Origin: Arthrobacter pascens
GTDB lineage: Bacteria > Actinomycetota > Actinomycetes > Actinomycetales > Micrococcaceae
Direction of reading: 5' to 3'
Length of the DNA: 64,000 bases
NCBI RefSeq assembly: GCF_030816475.1
Contig: NZ_JAUSXF010000001.1
Coordinates: 4,547,428 to 4,611,427, forward strand
Shown one piece after another: positions 1 to 9,394 of the stretch (the stretch's first letter is position 1; each line of letters begins with the position of its first letter). The translations under genes and the position numbers were made by a program. The notes beneath the pieces are model-generated. The model saw nothing but the letters and a program-made list of their open reading frames with translations, did no database searches and was not told the origin of the DNA.

Positions 1-162
1 ACCCTGGAGGTGCTCCTGGAACTTGCAGCCGACCTGGATCCGGCGGACCGGCATGCCTTCCTTGAAGGTACCGCTACCCGGATCTACAGGTTGCCCCAGC
101 CATCGGAATCCGCGCAGCCGGCATCGGAAAACCCAACCAAGCAGGACGAGGTGAAAGCATGA
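1..162 (+). CDS. C-terminal end of an amidohydrolase-family protein (partial)
   Basis: Frame 1 is open from the first base to the TGA at 160-162, giving 53 residues; the start lies outside the window. The tail has the pattern 'FLEGTATRIYRL', which resembles the C-terminus of amidohydrolase-2 (COG3618) proteins, a family that includes L-fuconolactonases ('..GNAxRxYRL'). A Pro/Ser-rich extension follows. The stop overlaps the next start as ATGA, so the gene is translationally coupled to the sugar transporter. A lactonase role in fucose or related sugar breakdown is inferred from the tail and the fucosidase nearby. Confidence 0.6.
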   Translation, partial: TLEVLLELAADLDPADRHAFLEGTATRIYRLPQPSESAQPASENPTKQDEVKA

Positions 163-1691
163 CGACGGACCAAACACCGCTGTTGTCCGTGCGTGGAGTA
201 GGGAAGACCTTTCCCGGGGTCAGGGCGCTGCACAACATGCACCTGGACCTGCGGCGCGGAGAGGTGCTCGCGCTCGTGGGGGAGAACGGCGCGGGCAAGT
301 CAACGCTGATGAAGCTGCTCTCGGGGATTTACGTCCCGGACGAGGGAACATTCGAGCTTAATGGGGTTGCCTTTACGCCTGCCGGACCAAAGCACGCCCA
401 GGAACTCGGTATCAGCATCATCCATCAGGAGTTCAACCTGATGCCGGACCTCACTGTGGCGCAGAACATCTACATCGGCCGCGAACCACGCCGCTTTGGA
501 ATGCTCAGCGAACGCGCCCTCAACCGGAAGACCCAGGACCTCTTTGACCGGATGAGCCTCAAGCTGAACCCCCGCGAGCGTTGCGGCGGGCTGACAGTAG
601 CCAAACAGCAGATGGTCGAGATCGCCAAGGCCCTGAGCCACGATTCCAAGGTGATCATCATGGACGAGCCAACGGCAGCCCTGAATGACGCCGAAGTGGC
701 CACCCTTCACGAACTGATCCGCGGGTTCGTGTCGCCGGAGACAGGGGTGATCTATATTTCGCACCGGATGGATGAGCTCAAGCAGATATCCCAGCGCATC
801 ACCGTCATCCGCGACGGCGAATACGTCGACACCGTGGACACTGTGGAGACCACCATGCGGGAGGTCATCTCGCTCATGGTGGGCCGAACGATCTCCGGTG
901 AGCAGCGGCCGGCCGAGGAAGGAACGGACCGTCCCGACGACGTCGTCCTGTCCGTCGCGGGGCTCAGCACGCCTTCCCTGCTGAAGGACGTCAGCTTCGA
1001 CCTGCGCCGGGGCGAGATCCTGGGCTTTTCCGGGCTGATGGGGGCCGGCCGGACCGAAGTGGCGCGGGCCCTGGTCGGCGCGGATAAGGCAAGCTTCGAA
1101 CAGCTGCAGGTCAACGGCGCGGACGTAAGGATTCCCAATCCCGCAGCCGCCGCCAAATTCGGCATCGGCTACCTGTCCGAGGACCGCAAGCATCTGGGTC
1201 TCATGCTGGAACGGGACGTCAAGGAAAACATCATGCTGTCCTCGCTGGCTGAAAACTCATCGGCGGGGTTTATCCGCGATGCATCGCTCCGGCGCACGGC
1301 CGATGAATACGCCCGGAAGCTCAGGATCAAGACGCCCTCCATCAGGCAGCTGGCCAGGAACCTTTCCGGCGGCAACCAACAGAAGGTGGTGATCGCGAAG
1401 TGGCTGGTCAAGGACTGCGACATCCTCATCTTCGACGAGCCCACCAGGGGCATCGATGTAGGAGCCAAGGATGAGATCTACAGGCTCCTCAACGAGCTGG
1501 CGGCGGAGGGCAAGGCGATCATCATGATCTCCTCCGAACTGCCCGAAATCCTTCGCCTCTCCCACCGGATCGCAGTCATGTGCGAAGGGCGAATCACCGG
1601 GTTCCTTACCAACGCCGAAGCCACCCAGGAAAACATCATGGAACTTGCGACCCGGCGAGTCTCCATCACCACAGGAGCACCAACCTTATGA
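159..1691 (+). CDS. Sugar ABC transporter ATP-binding protein (RbsA/MglA type)
   Basis: A 510-residue protein with two ABC domains in tandem, the build of RbsA/MglA/XylG ATPases that drive uptake of ribose-type sugars. The first domain has a complete Walker A (GENGAGKST, residues 41-49) and Walker B (IIMDEPTAAL). The second has the degenerate P-loop usual for this family (GLMGAGRTE), a full signature (LSGGNQQK) and FDEPTRGID. It begins at an ATGA overlap with the gene before and ends at an ATGA overlap with the permease, so it is in a coupled operon. The substrate cannot be read from the sequence; the fucosidase downstream suggests fucose or a related sugar. Confidence 0.93.
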   Translation: MTTDQTPLLSVRGVGKTFPGVRALHNMHLDLRRGEVLALVGENGAGKSTLMKLLSGIYVPDEGTFELNGVAFTPAGPKHAQELGISIIHQEFNLMPDLTVAQNIYIGREPRRFGMLSERALNRKTQDLFDRMSLKLNPRERCGGLTVAKQQMVEIAKALSHDSKVIIMDEPTAALNDAEVATLHELIRGFVSPETGVIYISHRMDELKQISQRITVIRDGEYVDTVDTVETTMREVISLMVGRTISGEQRPAEEGTDRPDDVVLSVAGLSTPSLLKDVSFDLRRGEILGFSGLMGAGRTEVARALVGADKASFEQLQVNGADVRIPNPAAAAKFGIGYLSEDRKHLGLMLERDVKENIMLSSLAENSSAGFIRDASLRRTADEYARKLRIKTPSIRQLARNLSGGNQQKVVIAKWLVKDCDILIFDEPTRGIDVGAKDEIYRLLNELAAEGKAIIMISSELPEILRLSHRIAVMCEGRITGFLTNAEATQENIMELATRRVSITTGAPTL

Positions 1692-2725
1692 GCATCATAG
1701 AAACCCCCAAGCCGAAAGAGTCCAAGGCGCCAACTGCCCCGTCCTCACCTCTCCGGGTGCAGGGACTGACCTTGCGGCTCCGCTCGTCCCTCCAGCAGCT
1801 CCTGGCCTTCGGGTCGCTGATCGTCCTGGTGGTCTTCTTCGGCGTCATGAACTCACGGTTCCTGCTGCCCGGCAACCTCTCGGACATCCTGCTCTCGACC
1901 GTGGTTATCGGCCTGCTGGCGCTCGGGGCGACGTTCGTCATCATCACCGGCGGCATCGACCTCTCAGTGGGCACCGGCATGAGCCTCTGTTCAGTGATGG
2001 TGGGCGTCGTGCTGACCTACCTGGGCCTGCCGTTGTGGGCCGGCGTGGTGGGCGGAATCCTGATGGGAGCGCTGATCGGGGCCGTGAACGGCTTCCTGAT
2101 CTCCTTCCTGAAAATCCCGCCCTTCATCGCCACCCTGGCCACCATGCTTGTCTGCCAGGGAATGGCGCTGGTGGTCTCGGGGACCAAACCCATCTATTTC
2201 ACCGGCACCGAAGGGTTCTCGAACCTCGCCCTGGGCAAGCCCATTGCCGGGCTGGTCATTCCCAACGCCGTCTTCATCTTCTTCGCGGCGGCCACAATAG
2301 CCGGCGTGGTGATGAGCAAGACCCTGCTGGGCCGCTACACCTTCTCCATCGGCTCCAACGAGGAAGCGACAGCGCTCTCCGGCATCAATGTCCGCAGCTG
2401 GAAGCTCTGGATCTACACTGCTGCCGGGGCGTTCACCGGCCTGGCCGGCGTCATCATCGCAGCCAGGCTCAACTCCGCCCAGCCCGGGCAGGGCATGGGA
2501 TATGAACTCCAGGCGATTGCCGCCGTCGTGATCGGCGGGACATCCCTGGCCGGAGGCAAGGGTTCCATCGTGGGAACGGTGATCGGCGCCCTCATCATGT
2601 CTGTCCTCACCAACGGCCTGCGCGTCATCTCGGTGCCGCAGGAGTGGCAAAACGTGGCCATCGGCGTCGTCATCCTGGTAGCTGTCTACCTGGACATGCT
2701 GCGCCGGAAGGAGGCCGCCACGTAG
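1688..2725 (+). CDS. Sugar ABC transporter permease (RbsC family)
   Basis: A 345-residue inner-membrane protein of the BPD_transp_2 (RbsC/XylH) family. It has many hydrophobic segments and the family motif GIDLSVG, followed by ALIGAVNGFLI and, near the end, AVVIGGTSLAGGKGS. The ATG at 1688 is chosen because it overlaps the preceding TGA as ATGA and gives a short Pro/Lys-rich cytoplasmic N-terminus; a longer reading from 1580 would run through the ATPase gene. It forms the membrane channel for the ATPase before it and the binding protein after it. Confidence 0.93.
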   Translation: MSIIETPKPKESKAPTAPSSPLRVQGLTLRLRSSLQQLLAFGSLIVLVVFFGVMNSRFLLPGNLSDILLSTVVIGLLALGATFVIITGGIDLSVGTGMSLCSVMVGVVLTYLGLPLWAGVVGGILMGALIGAVNGFLISFLKIPPFIATLATMLVCQGMALVVSGTKPIYFTGTEGFSNLALGKPIAGLVIPNAVFIFFAAATIAGVVMSKTLLGRYTFSIGSNEEATALSGINVRSWKLWIYTAAGAFTGLAGVIIAARLNSAQPGQGMGYELQAIAAVVIGGTSLAGGKGSIVGTVIGALIMSVLTNGLRVISVPQEWQNVAIGVVILVAVYLDMLRRKEAAT

Positions 2726-2816
2726 TCTCTCCAGCCGCCCGCAACACCCGGCACCTCCTGCACCAACCCCCATTGCATCCCTTTCCCCATTGAGAAAAAC
2801 AACGGAGTTTTCACCC

Positions 2817-3812
2817 ATGAACAAGTCCAGTTTCGACCGGCGCAGTTTCCTCACCATGTCCGGCCTGGCCCTCGGCGTCATAGCAGTCGCCGGCTGCGAG
2901 GCACCCGCGGGTTCCCCCGGCGGTGCCGCCAGCGGCGGAGCGAAGCCGTACATCGCCATCGTCTCCAAAGGCTTCCAGCACCAGTTCTGGCAGGCCGTGA
3001 AGCAGGGCGCTGACAAGGCAGCCAAGGAATTCGACGTCGAAGTCACCTTCGAAGGCCCCAACACCGAAAAGGATGTGGACCAGCAGATCCAGATGCTCAC
3101 GACGGCGCTGGGCAAGTCACCGTCCGCGGTGGGATTCGCCGCCCTGGACTCCAAGGCCGCCACGCCTTTGCTGGAGCAGGCCAAGAGCAAGAACATCCCG
3201 GTCATCGCCTTCGACTCCGGCGTTGACTCGGACATCCCTGTCACCACGGCCTCTACAAACAACAAGGCTGCGGCAGCAGAGGCTGCCAAGCACCTCGCCG
3301 AGCTCATCGGCGGCGCAGGTGAAATCGCCATCATCGGCCATGACCAGACCTCCAAATCCGGAACTGACCGGCGCGACGGCTTCAAGGAATACATCGAAAA
3401 GAACAACCCGAACATCAAGATCGTGGCCATCCAGTACGCCGGCGGCGATCAGCTCCTCTCAGCCGACGCAGCCAAGGCCATCGTGACTGCGAACCCCAAC
3501 CTCAAGGGCATGTACGGCACCAACGAGGGGTCCGCCATCGGCATCGTCAAGGCCGTCGAGGAACTGGGACTCAAGGGGAAACTGACCATTGTCGGCTTCG
3601 ACTCGGGCAAGGCCCAGATCGATGCCGTCCGGTCCGGACTGATGGCCGGAGCGGTGACCCAGAACCCCGTGGGAATCGGCTACGAAACCGTGAAGGCTGC
3701 CGTGGCCGCCATCAAGGGGGAGAAACTGGAGAAGGTCATCGACACCGGTTTCTACTGGTACGACGCAAAGAACATCGATTCGGACCAGATCAAGCCCAAC
3801 CTCTACCAGTAG
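2817..3812 (+). CDS. Sugar-binding lipoprotein of the ABC transporter (RbsB type)
   Basis: A 331-residue periplasmic-binding protein (Peripla_BP_4, ribose/galactose class). The N-terminus has a twin arginine (R8-R9 in FDRRSFLTM), a hydrophobic stretch and a lipobox ending VAGC (C27), so it is probably exported, perhaps by Tat, and anchored to the membrane by lipid. Body motifs such as AIVSKGFQHQFWQAVKQGADKAA and VAAIKGEKLEKVIDTGFYW fit the family. The ATG at 2817 follows CGGAG and starts directly before the signal; a TTG at 2790 would add residues before the export signal. It is the last gene of the transporter operon. Confidence 0.92.
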   Translation: MNKSSFDRRSFLTMSGLALGVIAVAGCEAPAGSPGGAASGGAKPYIAIVSKGFQHQFWQAVKQGADKAAKEFDVEVTFEGPNTEKDVDQQIQMLTTALGKSPSAVGFAALDSKAATPLLEQAKSKNIPVIAFDSGVDSDIPVTTASTNNKAAAAEAAKHLAELIGGAGEIAIIGHDQTSKSGTDRRDGFKEYIEKNNPNIKIVAIQYAGGDQLLSADAAKAIVTANPNLKGMYGTNEGSAIGIVKAVEELGLKGKLTIVGFDSGKAQIDAVRSGLMAGAVTQNPVGIGYETVKAAVAAIKGEKLEKVIDTGFYWYDAKNIDSDQIKPNLYQ

Positions 3813-3844
3813 TCCCAGCCGGAACTGCATCAATACCTCCACAA

Positions 3845-3877
3845 CGGCGGCCCCTCACCTTCCCGGGAGGGGCCGTC
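3845..3877 (+). terminator. GC-rich hairpin after the sugar transporter operon
   Basis: Arms GGCCCCTC (3849-3856) and GAGGGGCC (3867-3874) pair perfectly around a 10-base loop, 33 bases after the binding-protein stop. There is no clear run of T, so termination is probable but not certain. Confidence 0.6.
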
Positions 3878-3956
3878 GCTGTGCCCAAGCCGGTTCGGCG
3901 CCGACTGCACTGGCCGGCCCAAAGGCCACAGGACCGCCCAAAGGCTACCGGCGTGG

Positions 3957-4628
3957 CTAGAGGGCTTGGCGCAACCAGGCTTCCACGCCGCTGATGTGGA
4001 CGGTCACCAGTGCCCGGACGAGCTCGGCGTCACCCCGGGCCAGGGCGTCGGCAATGGCCTTGTGCTCTGACAGCGTATGTGCCACCGCCTTGTCCTGGGT
4101 CAGGCCGCGCCAGACCCGCGCCCGCACAGTGCTGCCGGAAAGTGCGTCCAGCAGACTCTCCAGGTACGCGTTGCCTGCGGCCCTGCTGATGAGCCGGTGG
4201 AATTCAAGATCGTGGGCCACCAGTTCCTCAACAGCGGTGTTCTCATCGATGCCGTCCATGGTGCTGCGGAGTTCCAGGAGTTGTTCGGGACTTATTTTGC
4301 CCGCGGCTATGAACGCCGTGGCCGGTTCCAGGATGCGCCGGACCTCGAAGAGTTCCAGGATGGACCTGTCCTGGTGAAGTTCCACCACGAAGGCCACCGC
4401 CTCGTTCAGCAGCTTTGCATCCAGGCTCGTCACATAGGTGCCGTCGCCGCGGCGCACGTCCAGGACGCGGATGAGGGCCAGTGCCTTGACCGCCTCACGC
4501 AGCGAGCTGCGGGACAGCCCCAGCCGGTCACTGAGCTCCTTCTCCGGAGGCAGGCGGTCGCCCGCTTTGAGCTCGCCGCGCAGGAGCATGTCCTTGATCT
4601 TGTCGATCGCCTCGTCTGTGACAGCCAT
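3957..4628 (-). CDS. FadR-subfamily GntR regulator, likely of the fucoside genes
   Basis: A 223-residue repressor-type protein: a winged helix at about residues 1-70 (LPPEKELSDRLGLSRSSLREAVKAL, then the wing RRGDGTYV) and an all-alpha FCD domain at about 85-215 with the His-bearing helices typical of metal and ligand binding (HDLEFHRLI). It sits between the sugar transporter and the fucosidase, divergent from the latter. Motifs matching the palindrome in the fucosidase promoter lie in its own promoter, suggesting it controls both. The ATG lies 6 bases past a TAGGAT box, so its mRNA is probably leaderless. The ligand is unknown; a sugar acid or fucose derivative is inferred. Confidence 0.85.
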   Translation of the reverse strand: MAVTDEAIDKIKDMLLRGELKAGDRLPPEKELSDRLGLSRSSLREAVKALALIRVLDVRRGDGTYVTSLDAKLLNEAVAFVVELHQDRSILELFEVRRILEPATAFIAAGKISPEQLLELRSTMDGIDENTAVEELVAHDLEFHRLISRAAGNAYLESLLDALSGSTVRARVWRGLTQDKAVAHTLSEHKAIADALARGDAELVRALVTVHISGVEAWLRQAL

Positions 4629-4631
4629 GCG

Positions 4632-4660
4632 AACATCCTAGCGCCCAATCGTCGGATGTC
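4632..4660 (-). promoter_or_regulatory. Leaderless promoter and operator-like repeats of the FadR-type gene
   Basis: Reading the minus strand, TAGGAT (4640-4635) forms a -10 box with its last base 6 bases before the ATG at 4628. GACATCCGA (4660-4652) lies upstream and ACATCCTA (plus strand, 4633-4640) overlaps the -10; both resemble the half-site in the fucosidase promoter. Autoregulation is inferred. Confidence 0.5.
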
Positions 4661-4810
4661 TGGCTGCAGCACGACGCGAGCGGCCCGGGTCAGTGAGGCG
4701 CCGGAAGGGGATATTTGTTGGGGGTGACAAAACCGGAGGGAACGATGAGGTGCCGCAGGAGATCGGAGCTATCTCGCCAATATTCCCCCGTCATGCCCCG
4801 AAAGACGCCA

Positions 4811-4840
4811 TTGACAGCCAATACATCCGATGTTTAGGCT
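4811..4840 (+). promoter_or_regulatory. Fucosidase promoter with embedded operator
   Basis: A perfect -35 TTGACA (4811-4816) and a -10 TAGGCT (4835-4840) are 18 bases apart. The palindrome ACATC-C-GATGT (4823-4833) sits inside the spacer, where a bound repressor would block RNA polymerase. The expected start of transcription is near 4847, about 31 bases before the ATG. Confidence 0.65.
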
Positions 4841-4877
4841 GACAGGCGTATCCGCCTCCCCTACCAAAGGATCTTCC

Positions 4878-6155
4878 ATGATTCACCACGCTCCCTGGTT
4901 CGAAGAAGCCCGGCTCGGCATGTTCGTCCATTGGGGTCTGTATGCGTTGCCTGCCAGGCATGAGTGGGTGATGAACCTCGAGGAACTCAACGCGGAGTAC
5001 TATTCCCGCTACTTCCGGCGCTTTGATCCGGACCTTTACGATCCCCGGGAATGGGCGCGGGCGGCGAAGGATGCCGGCATGAAGTACGTCGTGCTGACAA
5101 CAAAGCACCATGACGGCTTCTGCCTCTGGGACTCTGCGCTCACGGATTACAAGTCCAGGAACACCCCTGCAGGACGCGATCTGGTGCGTCCCTACGTTGA
5201 TGCTTTGCGGGCGGAGGGCCTGAAGGTTGGCTTCTACCACTCCCTGATTGACTGGCACCACCCGGATTTCACCATCGACGGTGCGCATCCGCAGCGGAAC
5301 TCCCCCGACGTGGCAGCCATGAACGCCGGGCGAGACATGGCTCGCTACCGGGACTACCTCCACGGCCAGGTCAGGGAGCTGCTCACGGATTACGGCCAGA
5401 TCGACTATCTCTTCTTCGACTTCTCCTACTCAGAGGATGGGCCGGAGGAATTCTGGGACGGCAAAGGCCGGAAGGAGTGGGACTCAGAGGCGCTGCTCGC
5501 CATGGTGCGGGAGCTGCAGCCCGGCATCGTGGTCAACGACCGCCTGGAGATTCCCGGCGACTTCATTACCCCGGAGCAATACCAGCCGGCCGGACCCATG
5601 CTGGCGGACAACAAGCCGGTGGCGTGGGAAGCCTGCCAGACGCTAAACGGAAGCTGGGGCTATGACCGGGACAACTTCAACTTCAAGTCCGTGGACCTGC
5701 TCATCCGGATGCTTGTGGATGGTGTCTCCAAAGGCGGCAACCTGCTGCTCAACGTCGGCCCTACCGGCCGCGGCAATTTCGATCCGCGTGCCAGTGAGGC
5801 CCTCCGGGGAATCGGGGCGTGGATGCAGTTGCACGGCCGGTCCATCTACGGGGCGGGTCCGTCCGCTTTCACGCCGCCTGCGGATGCGCGGTATACCCAG
5901 CGCGGAAACCGGCTTTACGTCCACCTGTTCGCATGGCCTTTCCAGTTTGTCCACTTGCCGGGACTGGAAGGAAAGGTGGAGTACGCGCAGCTGCTGAACG
6001 ACGCTTCCGAGGTCTTCCTCCAAAGGAACGATCCGCAGGCGCAGGCACACAACATGCAGCCCGGCGCCCAGCCCGCCGGCACCCTGACCGTCAAGCTGCC
6101 CGTGCAACGGCCGGACGTCGCCGTCCCCGTTCTCGAGCTTTTCCTCACTGAATAG
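4878..6155 (+). CDS. Alpha-L-fucosidase (GH29)
   Basis: A 425-residue glycoside hydrolase that removes terminal alpha-L-fucose. GH29 hallmarks are clear: WFEEARLGMFVHWGLYALPARHEWV near the start, YVVLTTKHHDGFCLWDS, DYLFFDFSY with D181 in the place of the catalytic nucleophile, and GGNLLLNVGPTGRG. No signal peptide is seen, so it should act in the cytoplasm on short fucosides brought in by a transporter. The ATG at 4878 follows AAAGGA; an ATG at 4830 would lie inside the promoter. It is divergent from the FadR-type regulator, whose putative operator is in its promoter. The substrate linkage cannot be predicted. Confidence 0.92.
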   Translation: MIHHAPWFEEARLGMFVHWGLYALPARHEWVMNLEELNAEYYSRYFRRFDPDLYDPREWARAAKDAGMKYVVLTTKHHDGFCLWDSALTDYKSRNTPAGRDLVRPYVDALRAEGLKVGFYHSLIDWHHPDFTIDGAHPQRNSPDVAAMNAGRDMARYRDYLHGQVRELLTDYGQIDYLFFDFSYSEDGPEEFWDGKGRKEWDSEALLAMVRELQPGIVVNDRLEIPGDFITPEQYQPAGPMLADNKPVAWEACQTLNGSWGYDRDNFNFKSVDLLIRMLVDGVSKGGNLLLNVGPTGRGNFDPRASEALRGIGAWMQLHGRSIYGAGPSAFTPPADARYTQRGNRLYVHLFAWPFQFVHLPGLEGKVEYAQLLNDASEVFLQRNDPQAQAHNMQPGAQPAGTLTVKLPVQRPDVAVPVLELFLTE

Positions 6156-6208
6156 CCAGGCAGCTTTTCCTGACAGAGGAGGCAGGCAGAGGGAGGCACC
6201 TTAAATTA

Positions 6209-6258
6209 CGACGGCGGCACCCGGGTTCCGTGGGTACAGAACCGGGGTGCCGCCGTCG
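6209..6258. terminator. Bidirectional terminator between fucosidase and ansP
   Basis: Two 19-base arms (6209-6227 and 6240-6258) pair with a single mismatch around a 12-base loop. The hairpin lies between two convergent genes and can serve both strands. Confidence 0.85.
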
Positions 6259-6286
6259 GACGCTACTTCAAGGGTTTAGCGGGGAG

Positions 6287-7840
6287 TTACTTTCCGTCCC
6301 TGCCCGCGCCCGGAGCCGGCCGGTTGGCCACGAGCGGGTACGGGCCGGTGAAACCGTCACGCACGGCGGCGAGTTCCAGAATGCGGTCCCGGCACAGGCG
6401 CCAGCCCAGCATCAGCGCGGGAATCACGATCACCAGTGACGCGATGGTCCACGTGCCCACAGGGGAATCGAAGGCCATCAGGATCAGCACCGCGGCCAGG
6501 AATGCGAGCGTGATCCAGCCGGTAACCGGGGAGCCTGGCATCCGGAAGGCGGGGCGCAGCAGTTCACCGCGGTTAGAGAGCTTGACCAGTTGCATCTGGC
6601 ACAGGACGATCATGCCCCAGGTGCTGATGATGCCCAGCGACGCGATGTTCAGGACGATCTCGAAGGCTTCAGCCGGTACCACAGCGTTGAGCACCACGCC
6701 GAGGCAGGCCACTGCAGCTGTCAGCGCGATGCCGCCGTAGGGGACGCCAGCCTTGTTCATCCGGCCGGCGAACTTCGGTGCAGATCCGGTGACGGACATG
6801 GAGCGCATGATGCGGCCGGTGGAGTAGAGCCCGGCATTCAGTGAGGAAAGGGCTGCGGTGAGGACCACGAGGTTCATGATGGCATCCACACCCTCAACGC
6901 CGATGGAACCGAAGAACGTCACGAAGGGGCTTTCCCCGGCCTTGTAGGAGGTGTAGGGGAGCAGCAGCGACAGCAGGATCAGGGAACCGACGTAGAAGAC
7001 CGCGATACGGACGATGACCGTGTTGATGGCCTTGGGCATGATCTTCTCGGGGTTTTCCGTCTCGCCGGCGGCGGTACCGATCAGCTCGATCGACGCGTAG
7101 GCGAACACCACACCCTGCATCACCACGATGGCGGGCAACAGGCCGTTCGGGAAGAGGCCGCCGTTGTCAGCGATGAGGCTGAATCCGACCTCCTGGCCTG
7201 CCACCGGTGTGCCGAAGATGACGAAGTAGATACCAACGACCAGGAAGGTGAGCAGGGCCACCACCTTGATCAGCGCGAACCAGAACTCCAGTTCACCGAA
7301 GACCTTAACCGAGATCAGGTTCAGGCCCAGCACCAGGATGAGCGCCGCCAGGGCCCACATCCACTGAGGAACATCGGCAATCGGGGCCCAGTACTTCTTG
7401 AAGAAGTTCATGTAAAGAGCGACGGCGGTGATGTCCACGATGGCGGTCATGGCCCAGTTCAGCCAGTAGAGCCAACCGGTGACGAACGCGGCCTTCTCTC
7501 CGAAGAATTCGCGGGCGTAGGAGACGAACGAGCCTGACGACGGGCGGTGCATGACCAGCTCGCCGAGGGCGCGGAGGATCATGAAAGCGAAGAAGCCGCA
7601 AACGGCGTAGCTGATGATCAGGGCCGGGCCCGCCGTGGCGAGCCGGCCGCCGGCGCCCATGAACAGGCCGGTGCCGATCGCACCGCCGATGGCGATCATC
7701 TGGACCTGGCGGGGTTTGAGGCCCTTGTGGTAACCCTCGTCCTCCCGGTGCAGGGTGGCTTCGGAGGCGTGGGCGTGCGCGGGAATGGTGTGGTCGGAAA
7801 TGGGCGCTTGTTGCTGGGCGTCCACTGGGGGCTTTGTCAC
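6287..7840 (-). CDS. ansP: L-asparagine permease (AnsP-like amino acid transporter)
   Basis: A 517-residue APC-superfamily transporter with about twelve membrane segments. The N-terminal stretch [31 protein letters not shown] is very close in pattern to AnsP and its relatives; [19 protein letters not shown] and the central [10 protein letters not shown] motif are also family features. The start is GTG with AAGGA six bases upstream. It is the last gene of a minus-strand run of regulator, asparaginase, aspartase and permease, which points to asparagine uptake over other amino acids. A 97-base gap before it could hold its own promoter. Confidence 0.88.
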   Translation of the reverse strand: MTKPPVDAQQQAPISDHTIPAHAHASEATLHREDEGYHKGLKPRQVQMIAIGGAIGTGLFMGAGGRLATAGPALIISYAVCGFFAFMILRALGELVMHRPSSGSFVSYAREFFGEKAAFVTGWLYWLNWAMTAIVDITAVALYMNFFKKYWAPIADVPQWMWALAALILVLGLNLISVKVFGELEFWFALIKVVALLTFLVVGIYFVIFGTPVAGQEVGFSLIADNGGLFPNGLLPAIVVMQGVVFAYASIELIGTAAGETENPEKIMPKAINTVIVRIAVFYVGSLILLSLLLPYTSYKAGESPFVTFFGSIGVEGVDAIMNLVVLTAALSSLNAGLYSTGRIMRSMSVTGSAPKFAGRMNKAGVPYGGIALTAAVACLGVVLNAVVPAEAFEIVLNIASLGIISTWGMIVLCQMQLVKLSNRGELLRPAFRMPGSPVTGWITLAFLAAVLILMAFDSPVGTWTIASLVIVIPALMLGWRLCRDRILELAAVRDGFTGPYPLVANRPAPGAGRDGK

Positions 7841-7937
7841 GGGGAGTCCTTTATCTCTTGGGTGGGGACTATCAGGTGGAGCTATTTAGTGCGGGATGGG
7901 CCCACAACTGCCGGGTTCCCTGACCGGGCTTGCGAGG

Positions 7938-9386
7938 TTAGGGGGCGGTTGGGGATTCTTTGGTGAGGTTTGCCAGGCGTTCGGGGCTGAGGAGTTCCTG
8001 GAGTTGGGTGTTGGTGAGGAGTCCGTGTTCGAGGACTAGTTCTGCTACGCCTTTGCCGGTGGCGAGTGCTTCCTGGGCGATGGCGGTGGCGGTGGTGTAG
8101 CCGAGGTGGGGGTTGAGGGCGGTGACCAGGCCGATGGATTGTTCCACGGTTTGGCGGAGGTGTTCGGTGTTGGCGGTGATGCCCTGGATGCAGCGGGCCG
8201 TGAGGGTGCGGCAGGCGGCTTCGAGGTGGGAGATGCTCTTGTGGAGGCTGTGGACGATGATGGGTTCGAAGGCGTTGAGTTGGAGTTGCCCGGCTTCGGC
8301 GGCCATGGTGATGGTGACGTCGTTGCCGATCACTTCGTAGGCGACCTGGGAGACGACTTCGGGGATGACCGGGTTGATTTTGCCGGGCATGATGGAGGAG
8401 CCGGATTGGACGGCGGGGAGGTTGATTTCGCCGAACCCGGCGCGCGGGCCGGAGGAGAGCAGGCGCAGGTCGTTGCAGATTTTAGAGAGTTTCACGGCGA
8501 CGCGTTTGAGGACGCCGGAGAGGTGGACGAAAGCGCCGACGTCCTGGGTGGCTTCGATCAGGTCCGGTGCGGTGACCAGGGGCAGGCCGGTGATGTTGGC
8601 GAGGTGCCGGCAGGCTGTTTCGGCGTAGCCTGCGGGGGCGTTCAGGCCGGTGCCGATGGCGGTGGCGCCGAGGTTGATTTCGTGGATCAGGACTTCGGCT
8701 TCGGCGAGGCGGAGCCGGTCTTCGCCGATGGTGATGGCGTAGGTGCCGAATTCCTGGCCCAGGGTCATGGGCACGGCGTCCTGGAGCTGGGTGCGGCCCA
8801 TTTTGACGACGGTGCGGAATTCGAGGGCCTTGGCGGCGCAGGCTTCTTCGAGTTCGGCCAGGGCGTTGAGGAGTTCGCGGGCGGCGAAGATGGTGCCCAG
8901 TTTCACGGCGGTGGGGTAGACGTCGTTGGTGGACTGGGAGAGGTTGACGTGGTCGTTGGGGTGCAGGCGGGTGTAGTCGCCTTTGGGGTGGCCAAGGATT
9001 TGCAGGGCGCGGTTGGCGATGACTTCGTTGGCGTTCATGTTCGAGGAGGTTCCGGCGCCGCCTTGGATGACGTCGACGACGAACTGCTCGGCGTACCGGC
9101 CGGCGATGATGTCCTGGCAGGCCTGTTCGATCGCGTCGGCGCGTTCGGCGTCCAGCAGCCCGAGTTCGCGGTTGGTGCGGGCCGCGGCGAGCTTGACCGC
9201 TGCCAGGCCGCGGACCAGGTGCATGTTGGAGGAGAGTTTCTGGCCGGTGATCGGGAAGTTTTCCACCGCGCGCAGGGTATGCACGCCCCAGTACGCTTCG
9301 GCCGGGACGTCCCGGTCACCGAGCAGGTCATGCTCGGACCGGACCCCGGTCTGGCTGGGATTTTGGGCGATTTCGGTGGTGGTCAT
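7938..9386 (-). CDS. aspA: Aspartate ammonia-lyase
   Basis: A 482-residue cytoplasmic enzyme of the fumarase/aspartase superfamily that splits aspartate into fumarate and ammonia. The signature GSSIMPGKIN is at residues 329-338, and EHDLLGDRDVPAEAYWGVHTLRAVENF near the start is typical of aspartases. The ATG at 9386 is preferred because GAGGA lies five bases upstream; a GTG at 9398 is also in frame but overlaps the asparaginase stop. It continues the work of the asparaginase gene just upstream, feeding asparagine carbon into the TCA cycle. Confidence 0.93.
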   Translation of the reverse strand: MTTTEIAQNPSQTGVRSEHDLLGDRDVPAEAYWGVHTLRAVENFPITGQKLSSNMHLVRGLAAVKLAAARTNRELGLLDAERADAIEQACQDIIAGRYAEQFVVDVIQGGAGTSSNMNANEVIANRALQILGHPKGDYTRLHPNDHVNLSQSTNDVYPTAVKLGTIFAARELLNALAELEEACAAKALEFRTVVKMGRTQLQDAVPMTLGQEFGTYAITIGEDRLRLAEAEVLIHEINLGATAIGTGLNAPAGYAETACRHLANITGLPLVTAPDLIEATQDVGAFVHLSGVLKRVAVKLSKICNDLRLLSSGPRAGFGEINLPAVQSGSSIMPGKINPVIPEVVSQVAYEVIGNDVTITMAAEAGQLQLNAFEPIIVHSLHKSISHLEAACRTLTARCIQGITANTEHLRQTVEQSIGLVTALNPHLGYTTATAIAQEALATGKGVAELVLEHGLLTNTQLQELLSPERLANLTKESPTAP

Positions 9387-9394
9387 AGGGGTCC

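Noticed and set aside
1580..1687. An upstream extension of the sugar permease
   Set aside because: It would lie within the ATPase gene; the ATGA overlap at 1688 is the normal start.
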